DNA of 64,000 nt from Paenibacillus methanolicus. GTDB lineage: Bacteria > Bacillota > Bacilli > Paenibacillales > Paenibacillaceae. Within the stretch, counting starts at the first letter, position 1; the number at the start of each line of letters is the position of its first letter. Positions 15,792 through 25,179 of this stretch are shown piece after piece. The stretch lies in contig NZ_VNHS01000012.1 of the NCBI RefSeq assembly GCF_008124765.1, positions 186,001-250,000 on the forward strand, read 5' to 3'. Position numbers and translations under genes: made by a program. Below the pieces are notes generated by a model, which saw only the letters and a list, made by a program, of their open reading frames with translations, had not been told where the DNA came from and searched no databases.

Positions 15792-15942
15792 ACGGGCATG
15801 TTGGGCAAGGAGGAAGGGACGCATGGGATGGGATAGGGCGGTGCGGGAAAGAAACGACTGTCACGGGACGAGCGGCGGCGCAAATAACGTGGTGCAAGCG
15901 GGACCGCATGGGCCCAACACGAGGGCGAAACGGGCCGGAGCC

Positions 15943-16230
15943 TTAGGCGGAAGCCGGACAGCGGCCCTTCGATTTGGCAAGCAGGGACTCGTGGAACGCG
16001 TTCAGGTCGGCTTCGCCGTTGCTTGCGATCAGGAACGGCTCTTGCTGACGCGAGCAGAAGGTGACGGCGATGGCGGAAGACGGCGCGTCCTCGGCGCCGC
16101 TTCGCGACAAGCGCATGTCGAGGTACGGAATAAGCTCGATCACTTCGTAATCGGCATCCACGACGAGCAAATAGTTCTCGCCGGCGATGTACGTGTAAGG
16201 AGAGCTTAGATAAGTGGAAACGGTGGTCAT
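15943..16230 (-). CDS. Small conserved-looking hypothetical protein
   Basis: The open frame extends to 16389, but ATG 16230 gives a compact 95-residue product starting MTTVSTYLSSPYTYIAGENY. It has alternating strands (YLLVVDADYEVIELIPYLDM, AIAVTFCSRQQEPFLIAS) like a small beta-barrel followed by one helix. A GTAGGAGA sequence lies about 13 nt upstream, rather far. No signal peptide, membrane segment or catalytic motif is seen. The function is unknown, and the opposite-strand frame 15823-16209 is judged the shadow. Confidence 0.55.
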   Translation of the reverse strand: MTTVSTYLSSPYTYIAGENYLLVVDADYEVIELIPYLDMRLSRSGAEDAPSSAIAVTFCSRQQEPFLIASNGEADLNAFHESLLAKSKGRCPASA

Positions 16231-16657
16231 GAGGGTTGTGGATTCTCCTACGGTTCGGATTATTCGCGGCCTTGCGGGGAGCGAGGTTCGATGGGTTTTG
16301 GAAACCATGGAGTACATTGTATCTCGGCGAACGACGGTTGTAAATGGATGAAATATGAGGGATTTTGTCGAAAAAAGCGCTGGCCGCAAATTCGGCGGAC
16401 AGCGCGTAGAGGACTTGCTTATTGCAAGGCGGAAGCGTGCCGGGTTAGACGCTCGGATAGCTGCAAGCTTATCTCTGGCCGCGGCAACTTCCTCGGTTTG
16501 TACCGCCTGTTCTTGGCTGGGCGACGCGAATTCGAAGGTGGCTTGGGCGATGCCGCGGGTTTCGTGCTTTATGCTGCGATCAGCGGCTCCTTAAGCCAAA
16601 ACCCGGCCGAAACACGAATCGTGCTATCCTAGTCGATATGTATCGCGATGACGCCTT
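16231..16657. other. Gene-poor stretch, possible gene remnant on minus strand
   Basis: No intact gene is supported. On the minus strand, about 16590-16390 stays open without a start codon and reads like protein (QAVQTEEVAAARDKLAAI), in frame with the downstream small gene. A start is missing, so it may be the remnant of a gene or a long 5-prime extension. A terminator lies at 16371-16405. Confidence 0.35.
16371..16405 (-). terminator. Minus-strand intrinsic terminator
   Basis: On the minus strand, GCGCTG and CAGCGC with inner CCG/CGG pairs form a stem followed by TTTTTT. It probably ends the transcript of the hydrolase gene, which stops at 16658. Confidence 0.65.
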
Positions 16658-17352
16658 TTATTTCACAAGCGCAAGCTGTTCTCCCGGCTGGAGAGCGAGG
16701 CCTTCGATTCCTTGCTCCTTCAGTTGTGCGGTGAAGGCTTCCGTATCCTGCACGATGCCTGGGAATGTGCTGTGATGAACCGGGATCACGTTCTTTGCTT
16801 GCAGCCACTTTGCGGCAATCACGGCATCCTTAGGTCCCATTGTGTAAAAATCCCCGATCGGCAGTACCGCGTAATCAATATCATGAAGCTCGCCGAACAT
16901 TTTCATATCTCCGAACAACGACGTATCGCCGGCATGATAAAGCGTAACTCCGTTCCAATCCAAGACGAATCCACCGGGCATGCCTGCATAGACGATGCTT
17001 TGCGTAGCGTCATCGATAATGGAAGAGCTGTGGAAGGCGTGAACAAGCTTTGCTTTCGCAAATCCCAAGTCCACCGTTCCTCCGATGTTCATTCCGATCG
17101 TCTTCAAGCCCTTCCATGCATAATAGGCAGCGAGCTCGAAGGTGGCGACGATGGTCGCATCGTTAGCTCTGGCGATCGCTTCCGCGTCGGCCGTGTGATC
17201 GGAGTGTCCGTGCGTGAGCAAGATGTATTGAACTTGAATGTCCTCGGCTTGGCTTTGGCAACGGGATTGCCGCTCAGGAACGGATCGATGACGATCGAGT
17301 GCTCTCCATCCGAGATTTGAATGCAAGAGTGTCCGTGAAAAATAAGGTTCAT
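16658..17352 (-). pseudogene. UPF0173 metal-dependent hydrolase, frameshifted
   Basis: The two halves of this metallo-beta-lactamase-fold hydrolase (YtkL/UPF0173 type) lie in different frames. The first starts at ATG 17352 after GGGGGAGAGAACAA and reads MNLIFHGHSCIQISDGEHS to NPVAKAKP. The second continues EDIQVQYILLTHGHSDHTAD to the stop at 16658. Joining them near 17244-17248 restores a full-length (about 230-residue) family member with the H-x-H-x-D-H zinc site and AGDTSLF. The simplest cause is loss of one G in the CCG(G)AGG stretch. This is either a real frameshift or an assembly error; everything else looks intact. Confidence 0.8.
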
Positions 17353-17481
17353 TTGTTCTCTCCCCCACTTATACTCGTTATTAGTCGATTGACGACGATT
17401 TGAGTATATTCTTTGTTTCTTTTTTTGTCAAATTAAGATAAAATGACGATAGTAAGGATTCTGGGAGGAGATCAAGACCGA

Positions 17482-18273
17482 ATGCTTTCAATCGAGAAGC
17501 AGATACTTTTCCTGCTGACAAAAAAGCGTTGCATGCATGCGAAAGAATTAATACAAATTTATACGAAGCGCGGATATAAAGAGCAGTCGATCCGGAACGT
17601 TTTATCACGAATGAAGAAAGAAGAGTATATTCATGCGGAAGAGCGCTCCCTGTATTCCTTAATGGACAAAGGGGAGCAGTTCCTATCCTTCGTGAACCGG
17701 AAACCGCTGCAATACGATGTGGACTGGAACCGCAAATGGTATTTCGTGCACTTCGAGGTACCGGAGCCGGAGCGGCAAAGAAGGGATCTATTCCGAATGC
17801 AGCTGATGCAGCTAGGCTTCGGTCAACTATATAAAGGCGTATATGTCTCCCCTTGGGATTATAGAAAGCAGCTGTTGTCCTTGATTCATGCGGCCTCCAT
17901 GGATGAATACGTCACGATCTCGGAAGCGTCCATCTTGTTTAGGGATATTACCTCCGAGCGGGCAGCCGATATTTGGCCTCTGGCCGACATCCATCGCCTG
18001 TATCAGGAAAAGCGGCAGTGGTATCAAAACGAATTCGTGCCGGCTTTAGATAAGGAAATCAGAGGCGCGATGGATCCCTTGGAGCTGTTTGTCCTTTATT
18101 TGCATGTCGGAGAGGTGATCAGCGAGATTAGCCTTAGGGACCCCATGCTTCCGTTGGCTCTGCTTCCAGACGATTGGATGGGTCATCGCGTAATCGCCGA
18201 GTTGTATCGTTCGTTTCAGACGTTCGCCACGCTCATCCCCAGTTCTTCAATCTATTATCCATTCCTCGTGTGA
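17482..18273 (+). CDS. PaaX-like transcriptional regulator
   Basis: From ATG 17482 (after GGGAGGAG, 12 nt upstream) the product is 263 residues. Residues about 1-75 are a winged-helix domain (MHAKELIQIYTKRGYKEQS, IRNVLSRMKKEEYI). The middle and C-terminal parts (WYFVHFEVPEPERQRRDLFR, LGFGQLYKGVYVSPWD) match the PaaX family, whose best-known member represses phenylacetate degradation genes in response to phenylacetyl-CoA. No phenylacetate catabolic genes are in the window, so the ligand and targets are open. ATG 17443 is rejected as it falls in promoter-like AT-rich sequence. Confidence 0.8.
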   Translation: MLSIEKQILFLLTKKRCMHAKELIQIYTKRGYKEQSIRNVLSRMKKEEYIHAEERSLYSLMDKGEQFLSFVNRKPLQYDVDWNRKWYFVHFEVPEPERQRRDLFRMQLMQLGFGQLYKGVYVSPWDYRKQLLSLIHAASMDEYVTISEASILFRDITSERAADIWPLADIHRLYQEKRQWYQNEFVPALDKEIRGAMDPLELFVLYLHVGEVISEISLRDPMLPLALLPDDWMGHRVIAELYRSFQTFATLIPSSSIYYPFLV

Positions 18274-18318
18274 AATTTTCATCGGATTAGCACGGATCGC
18301 CCGCGTATCTTGCGGGTT

Positions 18319-18348
18319 GGCCGCAGCCCGTTGCGGGCGGCCTTCTTT
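18319..18348 (+). terminator. Terminator-like hairpin after the PaaX-like gene
   Basis: GGCCGC pairs with GCGGCC around a 12-nt loop, followed by TTCTTT. The T-run is imperfect. Confidence 0.5.
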
Positions 18349-18558
18349 CCATTTGGTTTTCGTCTCTGGCAAGAGACCGCCGAGGCGGCGCTCCTTCCTT
18401 GAAGGGGCGCGGTTCTCCGTTTCCGGCGCGCCGCAGCCTGATTTTGACGATGCCCTGCCGGGGCGAAATATGGTAGGATAGAAGATACATTGTTGCGATA
18501 TTTACACCGAAAAGCGCCAATATGACTTCGCAGTAGGCGAGAGGAAGGAACGAGGACG

Positions 18559-20604
18559 ATGACGCGTTTTGCGGAACAAGAGACGGGAGTATTCCCTTCG
18601 GTGTGCTCGCTGGACTGCCCGGATCAATGCGGGCTGCTTATTCATAAAGATAACGGCCGGATCGTCAAGGTCGAAGGAGATCCTTCGCACCCGGTGACGC
18701 AGGGCAAAATATGCAATAAAGTACGGAACGTGGCGGAGAGGCTATACGATCCGAAACGTCTGCAATACCCGATGAAGCGCGTCGGCAAGAAAGGCGAAGG
18801 CAACTTCGAGCGCATCACGTGGGATGAAGCGATCGAGACGATTACGAGCAAGTGGAAGACGCTGATCGCCGAGGAAGGGCCGGAGTCCATCATGCCGTAT
18901 TCGTTCTACGGCAACATGGGGATGATCGGCACGGAGGGGTTGGACCGCCGGTTCTTCCACTACATGGGCTCCACCCAGCTCGAGTATACGATTTGTTCGG
19001 CGGCGGGATCGCAAGGATATGGCTACACGATGGGCGGCAGCGTCGGCACCGACCCCGAGGAGACGGTGAACGCGAAGCTGATCGTCATGTGGGGCATCAA
19101 CGCGGCATCCACGAACATGCACCAAGTCATGCTCGCGGAGAAGGCGCGCAAGAACGGGGCGCAGATCGTCGTTATCGACGTGCACAAAAACCAGACGGGC
19201 CGCTGGGCGGACTGGTTCATTCCGATCCTGCCGGGCACGGACGCCGCGCTGGCGCTGGGGCTCATGCATATTTTGTTCGCGGAGGGCATGGCGGACGAGG
19301 CGTTCCTGCAGCAATATACGGTGGGCGCGGAGGAGCTGCGCGAGCAGGTGAAGCCTTATACGCCGGAGCTGGTTTCGTCGATCACGGGCGTGTCGGTCGA
19401 GGATATCTACAAGCTAGCCCGCTTGTACGGCGGCACGCATCCGTCGTTCATCCGGATCGGCAACGGGCCGCAGCACCACGACAACGGCGGCATGTGCATC
19501 CGGACGATCGCCTGCCTGCCCGCGGTGACAGGCGCGTGGCGGCATCAAGGCGGCGGCGCGATCAAAGGCAACGGCGGCTATCTCGAGCATAACGTGCGCG
19601 CGCTGCAGCGGCCGGATTTGCGCAAGAACAAGTCGGCGCGGCGCGTGAACATGAATTTGCTCGGCCAGGCGCTGACGGAGCTGGATCCGCCGGTGCGCGC
19701 GATGTACGTGTACAACAGCAACCCGGCCGTCGTGGCCCCGGATGCGAACAAGGTGCGGCAGGGACTCGAGCGAGAGGATCTGTTTACCGTCGTGCACGAG
19801 CTGTTCCTGACGGAAACGGCCAAGTATGCCGACATCGTGCTGCCGGCGACGTCCTCGTACGAGAACTTGGATTTCTACGCGTCGTATTGGCATCACTACG
19901 TGCAGATTCAAGAGCCGGTCATGCTGCCCTACGGCGAGAGCAAGTCGAATACGGCCGTGTTCCGGCTGTTGGCCGGGGCGATGGGCTTCGAGGAGCCGGC
20001 GCTGTACGATTCCGACGAGGACTTGATTCGCCAGTCGCTGGCCGATTCGGGCAATCCGGTGCTTGCGGGCGTAACGTACGAGTCGCTCGTGGAGCATCAA
20101 TTCGTCCGCGGCCAAGTGCGTCCGCTGCTCGAGACCGGCTTCCCGACGCCGAGCGGCAAGATCGAGCTGAAGTCGGAGACGATGGCGCGCAGAGGCTACT
20201 CGGCGCTGCCCACGTACACGCCGCTCGTCGAGGACGGCGACCTGCCGTTCTTGTATATCCCGGCGCCCAACCACAATTTCTTGAACTCGACGTTCTCGCA
20301 TAACGAGAAGCACGTGCGCCTGGAGAAGACGCCGAAGCTCCACATGAACGAGACGGACGCTTCGGCGCGCGGCATCGCAACCGGCGACCGGATCCGGGTG
20401 TGGAACGATCGCGGCTCCTGCGTCTTGACCGCCGCGGTCGGCGCGGACCTGCTGCCGGGCGTCGTGCTGAGCCAAGGGTTGTGGGCCGACGATCCGGAGC
20501 GCGGCGGCGACACGCTCAACGCGCTCACCCCGGCCCGCGTCGCCGACATGGGCGGCGGCGCCACCTTTTTCTCCGGCCGCGTGGACGTGGAGAAGGTCGG
20601 GTAA
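18559..20604 (+). CDS. Molybdopterin-dependent oxidoreductase (YoaE/YyaE-like)
   Basis: This 681-residue protein belongs to the DMSO-reductase superfamily. The N-terminal iron-sulfur motif is VCSLDCPDQCGLL with a fourth Cys in GKICNK, which fits a [4Fe-4S] cluster. Then come SFYGNMGMIG, a long molybdopterin-binding core and a C-terminal dinucleotide-binding domain (FPTPSGKIEL, HNFLNSTFSHNEKH). Length and pattern are close to Bacillus YoaE and YyaE, soluble proteins of unknown substrate. No Tat signal peptide or partner electron-transfer subunit is present, so a cytosolic enzyme is likely. It is monocistronic, with a terminator 58 nt downstream. No cofactor genes are nearby. Confidence 0.88.
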   Translation: MTRFAEQETGVFPSVCSLDCPDQCGLLIHKDNGRIVKVEGDPSHPVTQGKICNKVRNVAERLYDPKRLQYPMKRVGKKGEGNFERITWDEAIETITSKWKTLIAEEGPESIMPYSFYGNMGMIGTEGLDRRFFHYMGSTQLEYTICSAAGSQGYGYTMGGSVGTDPEETVNAKLIVMWGINAASTNMHQVMLAEKARKNGAQIVVIDVHKNQTGRWADWFIPILPGTDAALALGLMHILFAEGMADEAFLQQYTVGAEELREQVKPYTPELVSSITGVSVEDIYKLARLYGGTHPSFIRIGNGPQHHDNGGMCIRTIACLPAVTGAWRHQGGGAIKGNGGYLEHNVRALQRPDLRKNKSARRVNMNLLGQALTELDPPVRAMYVYNSNPAVVAPDANKVRQGLEREDLFTVVHELFLTETAKYADIVLPATSSYENLDFYASYWHHYVQIQEPVMLPYGESKSNTAVFRLLAGAMGFEEPALYDSDEDLIRQSLADSGNPVLAGVTYESLVEHQFVRGQVRPLLETGFPTPSGKIELKSETMARRGYSALPTYTPLVEDGDLPFLYIPAPNHNFLNSTFSHNEKHVRLEKTPKLHMNETDASARGIATGDRIRVWNDRGSCVLTAAVGADLLPGVVLSQGLWADDPERGGDTLNALTPARVADMGGGATFFSGRVDVEKVG

Positions 20605-20662
20605 GGAGAAAGGCTATCGGAGAAGAGGAAGATATTCTCCGGCGTGATTTTACAAGTTCGGG

Positions 20663-20697
20663 AACCTCGGTTAGTTGCGGCTAACCGGGGTTATTTT
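20663..20697 (+). terminator. Terminator after the oxidoreductase gene
   Basis: AACCTCGGTTAG pairs with CTAACCGGGGTT (one mismatch) around TTGCGG and is followed by ATTTT. Confidence 0.8.
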
Positions 20698-20730
20698 AGT
20701 AGAAGAACCATAACCGGTAGGAGCGAGATC

Positions 20731-21558
20731 GTGAAGAACATCAAGCTATTCAATGTCATTGCCATCGTGATCGGGGCGGCGATCATGGGGTTCGGCATTA
20801 ATTATTTCAATATCGCCAACGGGCTGGCCGAGGGCGGGATTATGGGCGTATCGCTCATCCTGAACTATTTGCTCGGCTGGAATCCGGGCCTCTCCAGCTT
20901 TCTAATCAACATTCCGCTGCTGCTCATCGGATGGAAGGTGATGGGGAGGACGAGCTTCATCTATGCCATCATCGGCGCGGTATCGCTGTCGTTTTTCCTG
21001 TATGCGTTCGAATTCGCCTCCAAGAAGCTGGACGATCCGCTGCTGGCGTCGCTTTACGCGGGCGCTTTCGTCGGGATCGGGCTGGGCATCGTGTTCCGCT
21101 ACGGCGGGATGACGGACGGGATGGACGTCGTCGCGCTGCTGTGCCGGCAGTACTGGGGATGGAGCCTCGGCAAAACGCTGTTTCTGACCGACATGATCAT
21201 CATCGTCCTGTCGCTTATCTATCTCGACCTGCAGCGTGCGATGTACACGCTGATCGCGATTACCGTCGGCGCGAGGCTGATCGATTTCGTGCAGGAAGGG
21301 TCGTATTCGGCGAAAGCGGTGACGATCATCTCGAACGAGCCGGACAAAATCGCCGCCGCCGTGCTGCGGCAGATGAAGCGGGGCGTCACGTTCCTCAGCG
21401 GCAAAGGCGCCTACACGCGGGAGCCGAAGGAGATTTTGTACTGCGTCATCAGCCGCAACGAGACGGGCAAGCTGAAGAACATCGTCAAAGAGGCCGATCC
21501 CGAAGCGTTCGTCATTTTCAGCGACGCGCACGAGGTGGTGGGCAAAGGTTGGAGTTAG
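20731..21558 (+). CDS. YitT family membrane protein
   Basis: From GTG 20731, 7 nt after TAGGAG, the product is 275 residues. About five membrane helices fill residues 10-180 (IAIVIGAAIMGFGINYFNIA, GGIMGVSLILNYLLG, RYGGMTDGMDVVALL). A cytoplasmic C-terminal DUF2179-type domain follows (AKAVTIISNEPDKIAAAVL, RGVTFLSGKGAYTREPKEIL). This is the YitT/YpjC architecture, widespread in Firmicutes and of uncertain transport function. The open frame extends upstream to 20644, but that part overlaps the terminator hairpin and is rejected. No operon partner is seen. Confidence 0.9.
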   Translation: MKNIKLFNVIAIVIGAAIMGFGINYFNIANGLAEGGIMGVSLILNYLLGWNPGLSSFLINIPLLLIGWKVMGRTSFIYAIIGAVSLSFFLYAFEFASKKLDDPLLASLYAGAFVGIGLGIVFRYGGMTDGMDVVALLCRQYWGWSLGKTLFLTDMIIIVLSLIYLDLQRAMYTLIAITVGARLIDFVQEGSYSAKAVTIISNEPDKIAAAVLRQMKRGVTFLSGKGAYTREPKEILYCVISRNETGKLKNIVKEADPEAFVIFSDAHEVVGKGWS

Positions 21559-21612
21559 GGCAACCTCTCGCTTGCGATGTCGTACGGGGATTTCGATGTA
21601 TGGCAGACCGTG

Positions 21613-22104
21613 TTATTCGGCCCTCTCATTGAGGGCCTTTGGTGTCTTAGCGCCATTCTCGAAGGCTTTGATATAATTCTTCTGATCTTTCGTAAAAACA
21701 TAGCCGCGTCGTTCATAGAATCGGTGGGCTGCCGCTCGGCTCGGATGGGTAAGGAGCTTGATGCCGGAGTAGCCGGATCGTTCGCCCCACTGTTCGAGAT
21801 GGGCGATCAAGCGGCCGCCGATCCCCTGATTGCGAAGCTCGGCGCTGACGACGAAACCGAGGATGTTGACGAGGGAATCGGCAAACAGCAATTCGTGCGG
21901 GCTGCCGTGAATGTAGCCGACGACGCGGCCGTTTTGCTCAAATACAAAGATTTTATCGTTCGTCTTCTTCGCAATGATGTCGATCTTCCGCCTGACCTGC
22001 TCTTCGCCGAAAGCGCGGAAATTCGGGTTGAAGTCTTGATTCAGCGCATAAATGTCGCACGCATCGGCTGCCTGGATTTCTCGGATCGTGTAGGTTGTCA
22101 TCAT
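21613..22104 (-). CDS. GNAT family N-acetyltransferase
   Basis: This 163-residue protein has the GNAT fold. MTTYTIREIQAADACDIYAL forms the first strand and helix. VNILGFVVSAELRNQGIGG carries the acetyl-CoA pyrophosphate-binding motif (R-N-Q-G-I-G), and AAHRFYERRGYVFTKDQ is the C-terminal motif. It transfers an acetyl group from acetyl-CoA to an unidentified amine. GAGGCG precedes the tandem ATGs at 22104/22101. Its 3-prime end contains the palindrome that terminates the convergent YitT gene. Confidence 0.88.
   Translation of the reverse strand: MMTTYTIREIQAADACDIYALNQDFNPNFRAFGEEQVRRKIDIIAKKTNDKIFVFEQNGRVVGYIHGSPHELLFADSLVNILGFVVSAELRNQGIGGRLIAHLEQWGERSGYSGIKLLTHPSRAAAHRFYERRGYVFTKDQKNYIKAFENGAKTPKALNERAE
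21619..21640 (+). terminator. Terminator of yitT-like gene inside convergent gene end
   Basis: GGCCCTC-TCATT-GAGGGCC is followed by TTT. It overlaps the last codons of the minus-strand acetyltransferase gene. Confidence 0.55.
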
Positions 22105-22260
22105 CGCAACGCCTCGTTTCGTTAAAATCGGTTCTGCTCTTCCTGATGATAACGGTAACGAGGAATGACGAAATTGGCAAGGACAATCGCGATGCGCGCA
22201 AACGGCCCATTGTTACGCCATCACCTGATTCGCGGTGGCTTGAGAGAGGAGAGGATCCGA

Positions 22261-23676
22261 ATGACTCGCAACCGGTGGCTGATCCTAGCCAACGTATCGG
22301 TCGGCACCTTCATGGCGACGCTGGACGGCAGCATCGCCAACGTGGCGCTGCCTACGATCTCGGCGGAGCTGGACGCGCCGATCCATGTCGTGCAGTGGGT
22401 GCTCACCTGCTATTTGCTGGCCATCTGCGCGACATTGCCGATCGCGGGCAAAATTTCCGACCTGTTCGGACGGGGCCGAATTTATAATTACGGCTTCGTT
22501 GCCTTCGCCATCGGTTCGGCGATGTGCGCGCTGGCTGACTCGCTCGCGCTCTTGATCGTCGCCCGGATCATTCAGGCGCTCGGCGCTTCCTGTCTGATGG
22601 CCAACAGCCAAGCGATCGTGGCGGAGGCGTTCGGCGCGAACGAGCGCGGCCGGGCGATGGGGATCACGGGCACGACGGTATCGCTCGGTTCGCTATCGGG
22701 ACCGGCGCTTGGCGGCATTCTGGTCGGGCAGCTGGGCTGGGAATCGATTTTCTGGATTAACGTGCCCATCGGGATTATCGGTTTCTTGGCGGGCTTGTAC
22801 CTGCTGCCCAGGGCAAAGGCCGCGAAGAAAGGGGAGCCTTTCGATTACGCGGGCTCAGTGCTGTTCATGACCGGCATGGTGTTATTCCTGTATGTGCTCC
22901 CCAATGCACAAGATTGGGGCTGGCGATCCGGATTGACGCTGGTCGGCGGCTTAGGCTCGGTGTTACTGCTAACCGCGTTCTATCTATACGAGCGGCGGCT
23001 GACGTATCCGATGCTCGACTTCAGCCTCTACCGCATCCGCGCCTTCGCCGTGGGGAACACGACGGCGCTGCTCTCGTTCGTCGCGTTGTTCTGCATGAAC
23101 GTCATGATGCCGTTCTACATGCAGAACGTGCTCGGCTACTCGCCCGAGCAGACCGGCTATACGATGATGGTCAATCCGCTGACGATGGCGGTCATCGCGC
23201 CCATCTCCGGCCGGCTGTCGGACCGATTCGGGCCGAATTGGCTGACGACGGCGGGCCTGCTCATCAACGCATCGGCATTCGCGCTGCTGAACACGCTGAC
23301 GGCGGACGAGAGCGCGTGGGTGCTTGCCGCGCATCTGGCGCTGTTCGGGCTAGGCGGCGGTTTATTCCAATCGCCGAACAATGCGAGCGTCATGGGGGCG
23401 GTACCGAAGCCGAAGCTCGGCACCGCAGGGGGGTTGAACGCGCTCGTGCGCAATATCGGGATGGTGACGGGGATCGCGGTGAGCGTCTCGCTCTATTCGT
23501 CCGTGCTCGGCCATTGGACGGGGCAGGGCGGCGAAGCTTCCGCTAAGCCGGACAGCGGCGCGATGCTGACCGCGCTGCACGCCGTGTTCTGGACCGCCGC
23601 GGGCATCTGCCTGCTGGCGCTGTTCGTCTCGGTCCGCCGCTTCTCCGGCCGTGCCGCGCGGACGGACGGCGCATAA
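22261..23676 (+). CDS. MFS efflux pump, DHA2 (14-TMS) type
   Basis: From ATG 22261, after GAGAGGAGAGG, the protein is 471 residues. It shows the EmrB/QacA-like DHA2 pattern: the TM1 motif GTFMATLDGSIANVALP with the typical L-D-x-x-x-x-N-V-A-L-P, motif A after TM2 (ISDLFGRGRIYNYG) and motif C in TM5 (GSLSGPALGGILVGQLGWE). Such pumps exchange drugs or toxic organics for protons. Substrates cannot be predicted. There is no adjacent EmrA or TetR/MarR gene; a strong terminator follows. The open frame upstream to 22165 has no ribosome site. Confidence 0.9.
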   Translation: MTRNRWLILANVSVGTFMATLDGSIANVALPTISAELDAPIHVVQWVLTCYLLAICATLPIAGKISDLFGRGRIYNYGFVAFAIGSAMCALADSLALLIVARIIQALGASCLMANSQAIVAEAFGANERGRAMGITGTTVSLGSLSGPALGGILVGQLGWESIFWINVPIGIIGFLAGLYLLPRAKAAKKGEPFDYAGSVLFMTGMVLFLYVLPNAQDWGWRSGLTLVGGLGSVLLLTAFYLYERRLTYPMLDFSLYRIRAFAVGNTTALLSFVALFCMNVMMPFYMQNVLGYSPEQTGYTMMVNPLTMAVIAPISGRLSDRFGPNWLTTAGLLINASAFALLNTLTADESAWVLAAHLALFGLGGGLFQSPNNASVMGAVPKPKLGTAGGLNALVRNIGMVTGIAVSVSLYSSVLGHWTGQGGEASAKPDSGAMLTALHAVFWTAAGICLLALFVSVRRFSGRAARTDGA

Positions 23677-23688
23677 TCAAACAAGAAG

Positions 23689-23728
23689 AGCCGCTCATGC
23701 TGACGTTCGCAGCAGGAGCGGCTTTTTT
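23689..23728 (+). terminator. Terminator after the MFS gene
   Basis: AGCCGCTC and GAGCGGCT, with an inner GCTG/CAGC pairing, form a stem followed by TTTTTT. Confidence 0.88.
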
Positions 23729-23872
23729 GGCTGTGCTCAGCAACCAGCCAATAGGACTGGGGGCCGATGGTCCTTTTGTATATCCATTCGCGATTATCGC
23801 ACAACTAGCGTCCCGTTTCGGCAACGCCTTGCGACGCAAGTGATTAAGCGGTTACATTTCACAAACAATTTA

Positions 23873-23901
23873 TTGATACATTACGTAGCTAATAATATAA
23901 T
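23873..23901 (+). promoter_or_regulatory. Sigma-A promoter of the cohesin-SLH gene
   Basis: TTGATA (23873-23878) and TATAAT (23896-23901) are separated by 17 bp in an AT-rich stretch about 100 bp before the SLH-protein gene. Confidence 0.75.
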
Positions 23902-24000
23902 TAAGTTGGCGGACGGACTTTCGACACGGTTCCAAGCAGCATTAGACCGCTATCCCGGCATTAACCGTAACTTATGAAGGGTATACCACCGACGGAAAGG

Positions 24001-25065
24001 ATGTCTCGCTTGGGCACGAAGAAACGGATCGTATCATTGGGGTTAGTCGCACTTTTGTTATGTTTAGCGCTCGCGCCGTTCTCGGCGATGGCCGCCGCGG
24101 GCGAGCCTGTATTCAAGCTAACGCTTAGTCCGGAGAAACCGGTTGCGGGCGGACAAGCAACCGTGACCGTCACGGGCGAAAATTTGACGGATCTGTACGG
24201 CTTCGAGCTGAACGTCGCTTACGATCCGAAGCTGTTGAAGTACGTGAAGACGGTCAGTCCGATCGCGGGCTTCTCCGTGCCGAAGGCGGAGGAGAGCGGG
24301 AAACTGATGTTCGCCCACGTCAAAATCGGCAAAGAAGCGGGTGACAACGGCACCGTCCAACTGGCAACCGTCACGTTCGACGTGCTTGGGGAAGCGGCGG
24401 CTTCGGCGAAGCTATCGCTCGGCGACGTGAAGCTGGTCAAGAGCGACCTGACCTCGGTGACGGTGAAAGCCGGCGCGGAGCTTACGCTTCCGATCTCGGC
24501 GAAGACGGGCGCGGCGATCGCATTCAAGGATATTACGGGGCATTGGGCCAAAGCGTCCATCGAGAAGGCTGCCGCGCTCGGCATCATCACGGGCTACGAT
24601 GACAGCACGTTCCGACCGCAGGCGAAGGTGACGCGGGCGGAGTTTACGGCGATGATCACGCGGGCGTTCGCGCTGAAGCCGACGAACGGCGTCACGCCGA
24701 AGTTCGCCGACGCGGGAGAGATCCCGCCCTGGGCCAGCACGTATATCGCCGAAGCGGCGGCCGCCGGCGTCGTATCGGGTTATGCCGACGGGTCGTTCCG
24801 GCCGGATCAGCTGATCACGCGGGCGGAGATGACGGCCATTATCGTGCGTGCGGCCGGCATTGCGACGGATCCCGCCGCGCAGCCGACGTTCGCCGATGCG
24901 AACCAAATCGCGGCATGGGCGAAGCCGGGCGTCGCGGCCGCGGTGAAAGCCGGCATCGTCAAAGGGAGCGCGGGCAACCGTTTCGCGCCGCTCGATCAGG
25001 CGAGCCGGGCCGAAGCGGCGGTCATGCTCGTCGGCGCGGTGGAGTATATCAAGGCGACAAAATAA
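24001..25065 (+). CDS. Cohesin-like, triple-SLH surface protein
   Basis: This about 354-residue protein has a signal peptide ending near AMAAAGEP. A cohesin-type beta-sandwich fills about residues 28-155 (TLSPEKPVAGGQATVTV, LYGFELNVAYDPKLLKY), and three S-layer homology domains follow (FKDITGHWAKASIEKAA, FADAGEIPPWASTYIAEA, FADANQIAAWAKPGVAA). SLH domains bind pyruvylated secondary cell-wall polymer, so the protein should display the cohesin fold on the surface. A cohesin module alone does not prove a cellulosome. The start is uncertain: ATG 24001 directly abuts GGAAAGG, TTG 24010 has better spacing, and ATG 23974 has no ribosome site. Confidence 0.88.
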   Translation: MSRLGTKKRIVSLGLVALLLCLALAPFSAMAAAGEPVFKLTLSPEKPVAGGQATVTVTGENLTDLYGFELNVAYDPKLLKYVKTVSPIAGFSVPKAEESGKLMFAHVKIGKEAGDNGTVQLATVTFDVLGEAAASAKLSLGDVKLVKSDLTSVTVKAGAELTLPISAKTGAAIAFKDITGHWAKASIEKAAALGIITGYDDSTFRPQAKVTRAEFTAMITRAFALKPTNGVTPKFADAGEIPPWASTYIAEAAAAGVVSGYADGSFRPDQLITRAEMTAIIVRAAGIATDPAAQPTFADANQIAAWAKPGVAAAVKAGIVKGSAGNRFAPLDQASRAEAAVMLVGAVEYIKATK

Positions 25066-25073
25066 ATGCGAAG

Positions 25074-25116
25074 AAGCCTCCGGTCCGCTTGGGAAAGCGC
25101 GTGCCGGAGGCTTTTT
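25074..25116 (+). terminator. Terminator after the cohesin-SLH gene
   Basis: AAGCCTCCGG pairs with CCGGAGGCTT and is followed by a T-run. Confidence 0.88.
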
Positions 25117-25179
25117 GTAATCATATGGCAATTTTGTTTGTGCTCACCACAACATAAAGGACTTGCAATTAACGTCAGG

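Noticed and set aside
15823-16209. 128-codon plus-strand frame behind AAGGAGGAAGGGACGC
   Set aside because: The ribosome site is good, but most of the frame is antisense to the small minus-strand gene at 15943-16230 and the sequence has no protein-like pattern.
16355-16594. 79-codon plus-strand frame in the gene-poor region
   Set aside because: No ribosome site; the minus-strand terminator at 16371-16405 argues for transcription in the other direction.
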